The translations under genes were made by a program, and so were the position numbers. A stretch of DNA of 64,000 bases from Thuidium tamariscinum. Taxonomy: Eukaryota > Streptophyta > Bryopsida > Hypnales > Thuidiaceae. The DNA lies in contig OX344755.2 of NCBI GenBank assembly GCA_947034885.2, forward strand, positions 10,418,501 to 10,482,500, read 5' to 3'. Below the pieces are notes generated by a model. It was not told the DNA's origin and ran no database searches. It saw nothing but the letters and a program-made list of their open reading frames with translations. This document shows, piece after piece, positions 36,980-48,411 of this stretch (the stretch's first letter is position 1; the number at the start of each line of letters is the position of its first letter).

Positions 36980-37738
36980 TTACACCTTGAAGGGGATCAC
37001 CTTGCTGAGAATCTCCTCACTTAGAGTTTGCACCTGCTTGTCCAAGCTCCGCAGCGTATCCTCCTTCTGCTCCTCCAAATTGGTAAGCGCCTGCGCGAGC
37101 TCCTTCTCAATCCTCGCCCTCGACTCCTGCAGCTTCTCATCCAACACGGCCGCCGTCTCGCGCTTCGTCTTCGCCAGCGCTTCCGTGGTCTCAATCCGGG
37201 CCGCTTTCAAAATCGCCTCGGCTTCATTCTGCATCTTCTTGATCTCCCCAGAATTGTCCCGCACGCCCAGCAGCTTCGCCCGAATATTCTCATCCCTCGA
37301 GTCCATGACTTTCGCCACAGGTTTGAACCAGATGTTGTCGAGCGCCACCATGAGAAGCAAGAACTGTACGGCGATGATGGGGAGGGTTAAGTTGAAGTCG
37401 AAGATCTTGCCCTTGGGCTCCTTCTCGAGCTCCTCGGCCAGCGCGGGCATCACCATGAGGGCGTTGAAGGCTAAGAAAGAAACCTGCTTCATCAAAGCGC
37501 TTTGAGATGCCGCGTCCTTGACATTGCGGATGGCGTGCTTCACGCTACCTTCAAGCTCAGACAAAGGAGCAAGGCCGGCGCGAACTTCAAGGGCTTTGCG
37601 AGCAACAGACTCTACGGAAAATCGCTTGCTAATGTGAATCATTGCCTGACGGGACGCGAATCCCGTGGAGCGCAAACCTGAAGGAAGAGAAGCTACCACT
37701 GCGGTGGAGCTCGTCGCCATGGCCGCCATCGCTGCCAT
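36980..37738 (-). CDS. ATPG: Chloroplast ATP synthase subunit b' (CF0 subunit II), nuclear-encoded
   Basis: A peripheral-stalk subunit of the thylakoid F-type ATP synthase; it pairs with plastid-encoded subunit b and holds CF1 against rotation. Single exon, 252 residues from the chosen ATG (37738). An ATG 25 codons upstream is in frame (37813), but MAAMAAMATSSTAVVASL looks like the real transit-peptide start. Ser/Ala/Arg-rich transit sequence covers about 1-80, then a hydrophobic segment ending MPALAEE that resembles a lumen-type cleavage site. The single membrane helix (about 117-136) is in FDFNLTLPIIAVQFLLLMVA, followed by a long charged coiled coil. The end QKEDTLRSLDKQVQTLSEEI matches plant AtpG ([21 protein letters not shown]). 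Intronless. Confidence 0.95.
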   Translation of the reverse strand: MAAMAAMATSSTAVVASLPSGLRSTGFASRQAMIHISKRFSVESVARKALEVRAGLAPLSELEGSVKHAIRNVKDAASQSALMKQVSFLAFNALMVMPALAEELEKEPKGKIFDFNLTLPIIAVQFLLLMVALDNIWFKPVAKVMDSRDENIRAKLLGVRDNSGEIKKMQNEAEAILKAARIETTEALAKTKRETAAVLDEKLQESRARIEKELAQALTNLEEQKEDTLRSLDKQVQTLSEEILSKVIPFKV

Positions 37739-38679
37739 TGCTGAAACTCCACGAAACTTCACGAATTGGGGAATTGGAGAATTGGGTGATTGCAAAGAGA
37801 TCCACAACTGCAAGAGAAGAATAGTGGAATTGGAGAAGGGGAGAGAGATGGAGAGATAAGGCGCATCGGGCGCAATTGCTTGCGGCCCAGCGGATAACGA
37901 AGAGCACTTCCGCGGGAGCTACCCAACCATGGCTGCTGTGGGTGGCTAGGAAACATTCACCGGGGCGGGACTTTTCCCTTTTTCATTCATCGGCTTCAAT
38001 CGACCTTCTCGTCTTCCTCTCCTCTTCTCAACTCAAAATCAACACAACTTTTTAAATGCAAGGGAAGGCATTTTGTGCTTCACAAAAGGGCTATTGAAGA
38101 TTTTGAGGTGGGGTTAGCATTACATACATGTTACTTTATTTAAACAACTTTGAAATTTTGTGAAATACTACTCTAGTCCTAAGAAAATTTAAAAAATCAC
38201 TTGGGTAGCATTCCTTTTGATTTTTGTAGAAATCTCATCAGTATATTTTGGTCACTTGAACTTTGAAATAGTAGGACTACAAAAAGTGTTACTACCTTAG
38301 AACATCACCACCTACTTGGCAAAATTTGGCTTGCAAAATGGAGGCCCATCCATTTTGTAAGCCAAGCTCAAGGGAGTTGCCCCCTCTGTCTGGTTGATTT
38401 GCCTCCTAATAGGCCACGCTTGTACGACTTGGTAGTAACAAATGAAGTACAATGAGGTAAGTGAAGTACAATAATACAATTGATCAAAGAATATTTTTGA
38501 GGGAGATAATTAGCATAAAGCTTTGAGCCACTATTTGGATCTGATTTACAATTGTTATGTCTAAGAATTATATTTTATTTTATTTATGGTCTCCCAGACT
38601 AGTGATTTATGGAAGCAGTAATTTCCTAAAATCCAATTTGCAATGAAACTTACTCGTCGATTCAAATGCATCATTAAAA

Positions 38680-39150
38680 ACAAAAAATAATGTAGGAATT
38701 GTGACTTGCATAATCAAATTTGGTATAATTGAAATTGATATTATCAAAGGAAAATGGAATTGGTAGGAACCAAAATAGGCAATGCAAATTGAAATAGGTA
38801 ATTTATATTAAAATTGGAAATATAAATGATAATAAAGAGAATTGAAATAATCATAATTGAATTTGGCAAAATTGAAATTGGTAGAACCACAGGAGAATCA
38901 AAACTAGTAGAAATTGAGATTGGCAAAAATTAAAATTGGCAATTTCAATCAAAATTGGTAGCAAACATCAAATTTGGCATCATAATTGAAGTAGCTAAAA
39001 TTGAAATAGTCATAATCAAAGTTAGAAAAATTGAGATTCACTTGCATTGGCATGTTTGAATTTGATAGCAATATAGGAGAACTGAAATTTGTAGAAATTG
39101 AAATGAATTGCAAGAATGTGAAAAGAATTGTAGAAGAAATTGAAATTGTA
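38680..39150. repeat. Degenerate short-period repeat of AATTGAAATTGG/CAAAATT motifs
   Basis: More than a dozen variants of ATTGAAATTGG, ATTGGCAAAATT and AAATTGGTAG follow one another with irregular spacing. On the minus strand this reads as long Ile/Ser/Asn-rich open frames, which are a by-product of the repeat and not genes. Confidence 0.6.
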
Positions 39151-39312
39151 GGGAGGTGAAATTGCTTGGCTAGAGCTTCCACTAGACATTCAGAAAGCAC
39201 TTCATGACTTGTCTTTCCCTATTTTGCAGGCCACATTCCGGCTTGCAAAAATGACCCCAATTTGCAAGCCAACATCAACTCGCAAGCCCTCTTGCTTAAC
39301 CAATCATCCATT

Positions 39313-39528
39313 CACTCATAGAACCCCCTGTTTAATGTGACAAGGCCTAATTTTTCTTGACGGATTTTGCTATGCATCAAAAGCAATAGCCCATGTTTTT
39401 ATGTCAACAAAAACATTCAACACAAAATCAATGCTGACATAAAAACATGGGTTGTTACTTTTGATGCCTAGCAAAATCCGTCAAGAAAAATTAGGCCTTG
39501 TCACATTAAACGGGGGTTTCTACTAGTG
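39313..39528. mobile_element. CACTA-type hairpin MITE, copy 2 of the 26663 family (216 bp, ATT duplication)
   Basis: The left end CACTCATAGAA is a mutated CACTAGTAGAAA; the right end TTTCTACTAGTG is intact. The interior is nearly identical to 26663-26878, with the same 216-bp length and the same arm blocks. ATT flanks at 39310-39312 and 39529-39531. Non-coding. Confidence 0.92.
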
Positions 39529-41157
39529 ATTATGCTAAACGCATGAGGCACCTTTGTAGGCATTGATGAACAAGTTATCCATTATGCTAGACAAGTTTAA
39601 GAGCATGTTTAAAGGCCCACCAAAAGTTTATATAAGCAAAAATAAAAAGTTGTATTCAAGATTTACAAAGTGAATTACTTGCATATCTACAGCATTTTTA
39701 ACCTTGCCTTTTGAAACTTTTGATATTAAAAAATAGCTCTCTCTTGAATATCTACAAAAAGAATATAAATTAATTTTTGTAAGATGAGTAGTTGGTTGGA
39801 GAACCTTTACCATGTATAGTAGGATATAACAATGCCACTCCTTTAGCTAAGAATGTTATATCCTACCCACCCAATTCATTAATTTTACTTTGAGTTGATA
39901 GCAAGTGTTTTAGTACATAGAAGCTAAAAGAATTTCATCATTGGTGATGTCAATGTCAAGATTACAAAATCACATTTTACTTTCATCCTAAGCATACTAA
40001 AGTGAACTTCATTAACAAACCACTAATATTGCTTTAACAAGGATTGAACTTGATTCCTAATATTGAATTGTAGAATTTTAGTATTGATATAATTTTTATA
40101 GTTATGAGATATCAAGAACTCCATAATCTACACATGCATTTATACCAACCCATTTCAACACTGACATTTAAGATCAAAATGATGCTTCTTAATCAATTGA
40201 ATACAATAGAATTTCATTTCCCAACATAATTTGAAGGATAAGGGTGGTTGTCATGTGCCTTCATGATAGCTAACACTACACTAATTTATTCTATTTGGAG
40301 AAGTGGGGGGGAGGAATTAGCCTCACTAAAAAAATTAGCATTAGCAAAGTTGATACAATAATATTTCATCCATCACTAATTCAAAACAGTGTGACTTTGA
40401 TAGATTAGTGTCACATGCACTATTGAAATATCCTAGACACTGTAAAAAGTTCAATGTGCAAGCTCCTGATTCTACCTCCAAATGCACACAAGCAGACTTT
40501 CAGGGACATGCAAACCACCAAGTTCAGATTGCCATTTTCCTGAGATCAACTGTTCAAAACAGACAGAAACACACGCTACTACAACGGGATCAGTGGCTCA
40601 AATTCATGTGATGAAATTTGACACAACAGGGTAAATCTTTAGGGCTGGACTGCTTCGCATAAGAAGAGAGGCCATTCCTGTGTAAAAGTCACCACCTGCA
40701 GGCAATCAAAATTCTAGAAGAATTCATGTCACCTTCGTCAACGATCAGATGCAGCAGGCTCTCATTCAAATGCTCCAACAGAAACGAGCAGAATGGTGCA
40801 ACGCTAATGTAAGTTGTGCGCAAAAGCAGTGAAATGATTCAGAGGAAATGAAGAAACCTGATCACAATCGCATGAACTATTGGCAGTTCCTTTATTTGGA
40901 AAGGATGAGCTCTTCCAAATGAACTCGTTATGAGGAAAATGGGTCCGAGAGTTCCTCCCAAAAGTTAGCGCTAGCAAGAGTACACTCATGAGAACTCCGA
41001 CTCCCCTCCTTCAAGAGCAATCACCAATACCGCGGCATATGCCGAAATGACTTCAAACTATTTATTATATCTAACCTGTAAACTCAATGTATTTCAATGA
41101 AAGACAAGAAACAAATGAAGGCCGCGGTGCGCAATATACACAAAAGTTTTTTATGTT

Positions 41158-42260
41158 TTACTTCGCAGTGCTCACAAGAGAATTCACCACAGTAGAAGCA
41201 ATGAGCACTCCAACTACCCCTGCACCAGCAACTGCGCCAGCTTGCACTGCAGGAGACAAACCCTCTCCTGAGATACTAGGAATGTTCGGGCCAGCAATGC
41301 CAGGGAACTCGGCCACGGCACCTGAGATTGCGCCTTCTCCTTCCTTAACCAGATCCTTCACTTCTTGAACTACCTGAATTCCAAAATGCAGGCACAGACA
41401 CAGGAAAAAATTTGAGCACGTCATCTGCAATATCCGTCATACTCAATACCTAGAGATACAATAGCGCCAGGAATACCTTCGATTCCTTTCAAGATTCTTT
41501 CTCATATCTAAACAATGACAGAATGCCACCAAGCAACGAAATTAACCTCATAACAAAACTCAAAGAAAAATCAATAGAACGGACAGCGTTAATTCCGGTC
41601 AATGTCACATTACCATGCTCCTAGTCACCATGAAATGTAGACTCCTCAAAAAGCAAAAGCTCAGCCCCACAAACTCAAGACCTACAAATCAAACAAATCC
41701 CTCGTCCCATTCCAGCTACGAAACAAACATGAACTACAACCCCAGCCCTACTCCTAATCCCTCCCTAATTTCGAAATCCAATCTCCAACAATGCAACCAA
41801 CAAACGAGTGTATTGCAGTCTAGATTCCATGAAGAGAATGTACGAAAGGGTTCAAAATCAAGAGAAGCTCTCCCTCGTCCCAAGCAAACCACGTGCACAC
41901 CAAAACAGAGCATCCCCAGCCAAGACCCCAAGCACCCCACATTGCCCCATCCTCCCAACCCCACGAAATCCCCCCAAATGCCTCCCAACTGACCTGGTCG
42001 CCCAGTTTCTTGGCCTTCTTCAATCCGAAGAGCGGAATGTCGCGCGCGTGCGCGGGGTGCGAGAACAGGAAGACGGAGAGCGCGGTGAGCGAGGTGACGG
42101 CCGCGTGGCGTCGCGAGATCATCGCGAGCTTGGGCTGTGAGGCGCCATCTGCGACGGCGGAAACCACGACAGGACCGCCCCGGCGGGTAGAGGAAGAGGA
42201 TGAGGCGACGAGCGGCAGCGGGGTTCCGGTCAGCGCGTGCGAGGCAGAGAGCGACGCCAT
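41158..42260 (-). CDS. Small plastid (probably thylakoid) protein of unknown function
   Basis: Two exons, 42260-41994 and 41373-41158 (GT-AG, phase 0), giving 160 residues. Residues 1-45 look like a chloroplast transit peptide, rich in Ser/Ala/Thr and basic. SRRHAAVTSL (49-58) starts a twin-arginine, hydrophobic stretch ending HPAHA (residue 72), a typical thylakoid-lumen (Tat) cleavage site. The mature part opens RDIPLFGLKKAKKLGD, continues with a short charged helix (VVQEVKDLVKEGE), and closes with a hydrophobic segment (about 131-153, AGAVAGAGVVGVLIASTVV), probably a membrane helix. Similar small green-lineage proteins are familiar to me, but I cannot name this one with confidence. The first exon is strongly GC-rich against its AT-rich intron. 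Confidence 0.85.
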
Positions 42261-42864
42261 AGCGGAAAGAACAAGCTCAAGCTGGCTGGCTAAGCTTGGC
42301 TTGGCTTGGCTTTGCGAATTCGGGCAATTGGCGATGAGATTTGGGCGAAGGCCACGGTGGGTTCTCTCGCGTCGGAGGAGAGTGACAACGAGTCGCGAGC
42401 TTGTGGCTTCCAGGCTTTCGTGCTCGCACGGCTCGCGTCGGCCCAGTTATCTTACCCGCTCACCCGTGAACCAATCACGGGGACGGAGGGGGGGATTCTG
42501 GGAAGGTTTGAACCTTAAAGGGATGGAATGGATCTCACGAAGTGGGGCCACCAGGGTAAAACTCGTGGTATCCAGGGGTAAAAAGTAAAAAAGCCTCCTG
42601 TTTTGTTTCGTATTTATGGGTATGTCCTTGACTTCTCTTAGCTAATTTAGAGTTCTTAATTGCAAATATGAGATTAGAATTTGCATAAAAAATTTGTGTA
42701 AGAATTTTAAAAATTAAGGTTTTATTCCTAGGGCAAATCCAACCTACTCTTCTCACTTTGTGGAACGAGTTTAATAGCCCCTGTGGATCTCCTACTTCCA
42801 TTTGTTGCTTTAACTGCCATTAATGTGGCCACTCCAAAAACTACTATTGTGCCTATTTACTATT

Positions 42865-42978
42865 ATTTTACTTAGTTCATTTACTTAGTTCATTTATTTA
42901 GTTCATTTATTTGATTCATTACTTAGTTCTTTTACTTAGTACTTTTACTTAGTTCATTTATTTAGTTCATTTATTTTT
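42865..42978. repeat. Tandem repeat of a CTTAGTTCATTTA-type unit
   Basis: About nine imperfect copies of TTAGTTCATTTA, with variants TTGATTCA, TTAGTTCTTTTA and TTAGTACTTTTA, in non-coding DNA. Confidence 0.75.
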
Positions 42979-43009
42979 GGGTATGTCCTCTACTTCTTCT
43001 AGTTCACTT

Positions 43010-43215
43010 TCTTATTGACAAGTGAAAGGAAGTTCCAATGCACAAAAGAATGTGGCATTTGGATACCATGCACAAAAGTTATGAAGGATCAAAGTTTTAT
43101 AGGTAGAGTTTCCTTAAATGTTTTTTTCCACATGGGTACATATCAATTTTAGAGATATACATAGAGTGATGATGGCAATTTTATATGACTACCATATTTT
43201 GGGGTGCCTACTTTA
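43010..43215. mobile_element. Remnant of the TA-flanked MITE family (12179/17758 type)
   Basis: Contains ACAAGTGAAAGGAAGTTCCAATGCAC, GGCATTTGGATACCATGCAC, AAAAGTTATGAAGG and ATAGAGTGATGATGGCA-type blocks in the order seen in 12179-12450. The ends are lost. Shorter remnants with AAGTGAAAG/AATGCA blocks occur near 48735-48820 and, inverted, near 24380 and 34560. Confidence 0.6.
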
Positions 43216-46200
43216 GGGCCCACTTCAAATTAGGGCCGAATTGCAAAATTGTCGAGCAGATCTCCAAAACACTTGAAAATCAACCAATACAAATATTAAG
43301 ATCTTCAAAATTAGGTCAACATGCTTTATACTAAAAAACAAGCTAGTTTTTTTTGAGATCATATTGCTACTTACATGTTGGTGTTTTGGTACAAAAAAAT
43401 AGGATCCAAGTACTAAAAATGGAATGGTCATATAATTGTGATCAAATTTTTTTACTTGGGTTCAATTTGAGTTAACGTTGGCCCTGTATTTTGTAAATTG
43501 GGCCAACTAGGAATTGGGCATAGACCCTACTATAATGTCACCTATACAATGTAAGTTTATACTTAGGCCAGATCTAGAGAGGCTACATACACATCACAGT
43601 ACTCCACTTTGATAGATGTGAATATGAAAAGCGAGAGCCCAAAACAAAATATAGTAATGAAAGTTTGCAAATCTAGGTGTAAATTCAAGAAAGACTATAG
43701 CAGTGCTATATTTATTTATTATTAGATTTGACATTGTAGACCACAAGATCAATAAACTAATAAAATCTATGGTTGCAAGATTGTACCACATGATGGTCTC
43801 TTCATTAGAATTCTATTAAGTTTATCTTAAAAAAGAGGGCAAAAAATCTAAAGCTTCTTGAAATCAACATAACATTATCTAATTTGGCCATGTAGGATTT
43901 GAAGTGAACTTTTCATCCATGAAAAATGGCATGGGTCTTGGCTAAAATGTAAACCCGACTTAGACCACATCTATCCCTATACTAATCAATGTTTTGATTT
44001 TAAGAGGTCCTTGTATCCAACTTTGCAATAGAAGAAACCTGTGTTTTTTTATGTCTGATCCAAAATGCAAGTCATCCAACATTGACATGATACATCTCAA
44101 AAAACATTGGAATATCTCAAGACAAAGGCAAAAAAAGTGATGATTTTAGTAGATGTTGTAGAAAACAATATTAAATTATAGTCACAACAACTTGGTACTA
44201 CAAAAAACAACAATGTAATCTAAGATATAGATGCAAACATAAAGATGTTCTAGAGATCATACACGAATACATTCATAGCCATGTGAGCATCCTTGGTTAA
44301 TTTCAACACAAGGTAAGTAAAGAGAAAATTATTGTAATTTGGGATAAAATAGTTGTCTAAGGTTGAATAAACTTGACAGGTAGGTAGTTTGGGAAAAAAA
44401 AGTTGATGTCACATTTGACATGGCAAGGTGACATAGGCATGGAAATATTGATGTGGCGTGCCACTTTGGCATACAAGGTTGACCCTTGTCACATTTATAG
44501 ATGTTCTTGAGGGACATCATCTAAGATGTGCAAATGTTTTTGATCAAAGCCATTACTTTTAGCATTATTATTTTCACTTCCCTACGAATATGATGTAATA
44601 GCATATGTTGTTCAACATGCAATTTGTATTATTTGAGTAGACGACCTAACCTCCAATAAACAACTAAACAATAGATTGTACTTTTTTTGGTAATGAATAG
44701 TGCATGATGAGTATCAATGACAAGGTCCTCCAATGAGCCCAGCTTGGACATTTTAGAGAATGATGCATATATTTTGTATAAAGAACCCTCTCCATTTACA
44801 TGATAAGAGTTGCATGTCACACCCAACATTGACTACCACTACTTGAGTCACCCAATGAATGTTTAGAAGACATTGGTTTTTCCTAGGAAACATAGATGTT
44901 GATAGACCATGAGTTCTATCCATCAAATGTTCTACATGATGTCTATCAATCTACAGGCTGACACAAAAATATATCAATGATGTAAACATCCTAAGTTTCA
45001 TCCTCAAGGACAACATTGTTGTCTATTACAACAATGGACTTCCTCCATTGTGTATGGGTAGCTACAATGGGTTTGTGAGCCATTGCACTAGGTGTGGTCC
45101 ATCAAAGTCCCTATCATTTTGCAATTGAACCTTGTTAGGGATTGATTAGGTAGAGTGCAATGGCTTGTGTCTACCCTTCATCTTCGTTTGGCATACAACT
45201 TTTTAATTGCATCAATCAACATGGATTGTTGGTAAGAAAGACCTACTGGTAGTGCAAAGAAAAGGTAAATGAATTGGTGTGAATCATCTTGTCCATTAGA
45301 TTGAAGTTTACAAAGTTGAGGGTGACTTATTCAATTGAATGTTCATAAATCAAGCATCCTATGTCCCCTTAATCTAGGTAGTTGCACAACAATACTATGA
45401 TCTAGTAATTTTGATAATCCCAAACCAAGATCTTTTCAATTTAGTCCCATATACTCTTGGGTGGTTTCCAATGACCTTCACTTCAATAAACTCCAACGAA
45501 CTGAAATCATTAAACCGGACCCTTGATTTGATTCAATATTAGATTGGCATGAAGTAATTCCCTATTGCTACGCACAAAAAAAAAAGCATTGACAATCGTG
45601 ATTGAGTCATTGAAGATAGGTAAGTAGTGCTTACAATTAGATGATAGAACTTTGCATAATAGATGCCAAGTTGAACAACAAGCTATATGAGTTTCCTATT
45701 GTATAGATTACAATACAATACGAAGAAAAAGGTAATCTATTAGTTAGTTACCTTAAAATATTTACATGAATTAGTAAGAAGAAGAAGTTGGAGATTGGAT
45801 AATTTTGCAAGGCTCTTTACTTGAAAACAATTGACTAGTTTATCAAACTTGATAACCCTCAGAGACCCCATTTTTTTACTATTCAAGAATGGATTTTGAG
45901 GAAACTAAAGAAGTTCATACATATGACTATCTTGTCATACAAATGACAAATGATTTTAGCTAAAGTCGTATGTTAGTTATAGGGTTGTATCCTTTGGGGG
46001 AATAATAGATTAACCATATAAAAATGAGACCTATTATTGCTCAAGATTACAAATTTCATTAAAATGGGGGTATTCTATGAGCTACTTTCAGATTGGAAGG
46101 TTTGAACTATAAAAGTGACATCTTGAACCAATATAGATTTTAGAAATCTTGAATTAGTATAGATTTCAAAAATCCATGATTGTTAAATTAGACTTATCAT

Positions 46201-47262
46201 TGTATATTCTGAAACACCTAGGACTAGTATATGTTTCAAACATCTATAAAAAAGATTTAGTTTTAGATTGTATGTGCGATCTAAATTGTAAAAAGTACCA
46301 AGGTAACAAAAATTCACCATCTTCGTGAAATTTTCCATCAAGGCAATTTGTCAAAATGATTTGATTTATAGACTAATAGGTGCATTCTTCATTACTACAT
46401 TAATCTTAGAAAGTCATCCGTTGGACACTTTTGGGCTCTTGTGTCATTACAAGGTTACATGTCCAAAAAATTCTCTTGGTTAGAATGTCATTTTTCATTT
46501 GTTTATTTAGATATTTAAAATTTTCTTTCTAAATTTGTTAGTAAGAAATTATCCATGTTACAAGTAGGTGGTCATAAAACTCGATGACAAAATAAAATTC
46601 AAAGCTTTTATAATTTTGAAATAGGCATGTAGAAATATTCATTTGTCATCTCTAGAAATTGGTATATAAGGTAGCCAACCTCTTTTTGATCAACCCCCCC
46701 ATTTCCATAAAATCTAAGTTTTTTTGTTTCCAAGCATAGGAGGTTGGTTGGAGAAACTCTCTTAACATGATGCATTATGATGCATTATGAGTTGTTGATT
46801 TCCTTTGGATTTCCTAACCACCCAATGGTTGGAATTGGACATAGCTATATATCAAAAATAGGGTTCACAAAATCTTAACAACCAAAATTCTCAATAATTT
46901 GTTTTTGGGCAAAAAAATATGAAAAAATTTCAAATCCAACTTAAATCTATTTCCCCATGTAGGAAATTTCTTTCCCCCACCATACTCAGCCGGAAATTTC
47001 TTAAGAGGTCGGAAATGGGTTGTAAGCTTCTATTGCTTTGATGACAGACAATTTTCAAGATGAAAAAAATGGACTATAATGGACTAGTTTGTTGGATTTT
47101 AACAGCAATCTAATCTCCAAATCTTGTTGGCTGATTCATCATCGAGGATTTCAAAGTTCAAAGCTAGCATTCACTCTCTAATGGAATTCTCATCTTGACA
47201 GCTTCATCAGTTCATCAGACAATGCAATTGTTGTCAATTGACTTGAATACCGACGCAGGAAT

Positions 47263-48411
47263 TCAGCTGCAGCTCCAGCTCCACAACGCCGGCTCTTCCC
47301 AATCTGCGTCATCGTTGGGGTTCGCAACATACGGAGGGTCAATCCCCATTGCGTGCGACATCTCCAGATGTAGATTTGGATTCGTTTCATCAAATGGGTC
47401 AGTCCAAAATTGATGTTCCTGAGAACCATTTTCTGCTGCCGGCAACAACAATTCCGGATCCAATGTTCTGCAAATGCAAGTCTCGTAAAGCCACGATGAA
47501 TGCCCTTGATCGTTCATAGCATCATCAGAAGAATCGAGTTGAAGATCATCAAGCTCTAGCCCAACACTTGAGGCGTCGTCAGCCACAATTGGATCAGTAA
47601 TTTCAATATCGGTCTCTGTCGTAGACGACGACGACGACGACGGAGCTTCAATTGTCGACTCTTCCACCATGATCGCTGCGGCTGTCGAAAATTCGGGTGC
47701 TTCAATTGTCAAATCTTCCACCTTCGCTGCGATTGATACCGTCGAAAATTCAGGTGCTGCAACAGGTTTGCGAGGATGCCCTCGAGGTTTCTTTACGCCC
47801 ATTGTCGAATTCTGTGCAATTGTGGAAGCTCTAGTTTGCCGAGCTTCAATTGCCAAATCTTCCACCTTCGCTGCGATTGATACCGTCGAAAATTCAGGTG
47901 CTGCGACAGGTTTGCGAGGACGCCCTCGAGGTTTCTTTATGCCCAATGTCGAATTCTTCGCAATTGTGGAAGCTCTAGTTTGCCGAGCTTCAACTGCCAA
48001 ATCTTCCACCTTCGCTGCGATTGATACCGACGAAAATTCAGGTGCTGCAGCGGGTTTGCGAGGACGCCCTCGAGGTTTCTTTACGCCCAAAGTCGAATTC
48101 TTTGCAATTGTGGAAGCTCTAGTTTGCCGAGCTTCAATTGCCAAATCTTCCACCTTCGCTGCGATTGATACCGTCGAAAATTCAGGTGCTGCAACAGGTT
48201 TGCGAGGTCGGCCTCGAGGTTTCTTCATACCGATTGAGACTGATACCCTCAAATTCTCGGCAGCAGAATTTCTCCGAGGTCGACCCCGGGCACGTCTACA
48301 TCTGCTTGGTATCACTGATTCCTCGGGTCCAGTTTCATTGTCAACAGGATGGAATACTGGAATGCTACTCATTGTTGCACTCCTTAGCTGCATCTCGATC
48401 AGTCTCTCCAA
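47263..48411 (-). CDS. AT-hook protein with four 48-residue tandem repeats; family not recognised
   Basis: An intronless open frame of 382 residues. A first hook-like RARGRPRR lies at 40-47. Four tandem 48-residue repeats follow, with their KKPRGRPRKP cores at 63, 111, 159 and 207; the rest of each repeat is AAPEFSTVSIAAKVEDL then EARQTRASTIAKNST. The fourth core is RGHPRK, losing the central Arg that enters the minor groove. A partial repeat (APEFSTAAA...), a Ser run (258-263) and an acidic stretch follow. The C terminus is rich in Trp/Asp/Glu (EHQFWTDPFDETNPN, DDADWEEPALWSWS). AT-hooks bind AT-rich minor grooves, so a nuclear chromatin or transcription role is likely but inferred. There is no PPC domain as in AHL proteins. 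GC content is above that of the flanks. The start could also be a downstream Met (residue 7 or 14). Confidence 0.82.
   Translation of the reverse strand: MERLIEMQLRSATMSSIPVFHPVDNETGPEESVIPSRCRRARGRPRRNSAAENLRVSVSIGMKKPRGRPRKPVAAPEFSTVSIAAKVEDLAIEARQTRASTIAKNSTLGVKKPRGRPRKPAAAPEFSSVSIAAKVEDLAVEARQTRASTIAKNSTLGIKKPRGRPRKPVAAPEFSTVSIAAKVEDLAIEARQTRASTIAQNSTMGVKKPRGHPRKPVAAPEFSTVSIAAKVEDLTIEAPEFSTAAAIMVEESTIEAPSSSSSSTTETDIEITDPIVADDASSVGLELDDLQLDSSDDAMNDQGHSSWLYETCICRTLDPELLLPAAENGSQEHQFWTDPFDETNPNLHLEMSHAMGIDPPYVANPNDDADWEEPALWSWSCS
47695..48225 (-). repeat. 144-bp tandem repeat inside the AT-hook gene
   Basis: Four in-frame copies of a 144-bp unit, marked by TTTGCGAGGACGCCCTCGAGG (plus strand) or close variants at regular 144-bp spacing, with GCTTCAATTGCCAAATCTTCC between them. 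Copies differ at few positions, so the array is young or homogenised. The block is missing from the pseudogene at 35716-36228. Confidence 0.9.

Larger units (their letters stand above)
37739..41157. other. Intergenic region between two plastid-protein genes
   Basis: The first ~300 bp are the promoter side of the ATP synthase gene. The rest is AT-rich with no supported gene. It holds a 36-bp hairpin (38325-38360), a degenerate GAAATTG repeat (38680-39150), a CACTA-type element (39313-39528) and, from about 40.4 kb, less AT-rich sequence leading to the 3' end of the next gene. Confidence 0.55.
42261..47262. other. Promoter side of the plastid gene, then AT-rich intergenic DNA without genes
   Basis: 42261-42560 is GC-rich and probably holds the promoter. 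Beyond it the DNA is AT-rich with no supported gene. Visible items are a 12-13-bp tandem repeat (42865-42978), a degenerate relative of the TA-flanked element family (about 43010-43215) and scattered A/T runs. Confidence 0.55.

Noticed and set aside
38744-39200. Minus-strand Ile/Ser/Asn-rich open frames
   Set aside because: They are translations of the degenerate GAAATTG repeat and have no other coding signal.
41893-42588. Plus-strand 231-codon open frame over the plastid gene and its promoter
   Set aside because: It overlaps the minus-strand exon with transit peptide and Tat signal, has no recognisable domain, and reads GC-rich antisense.
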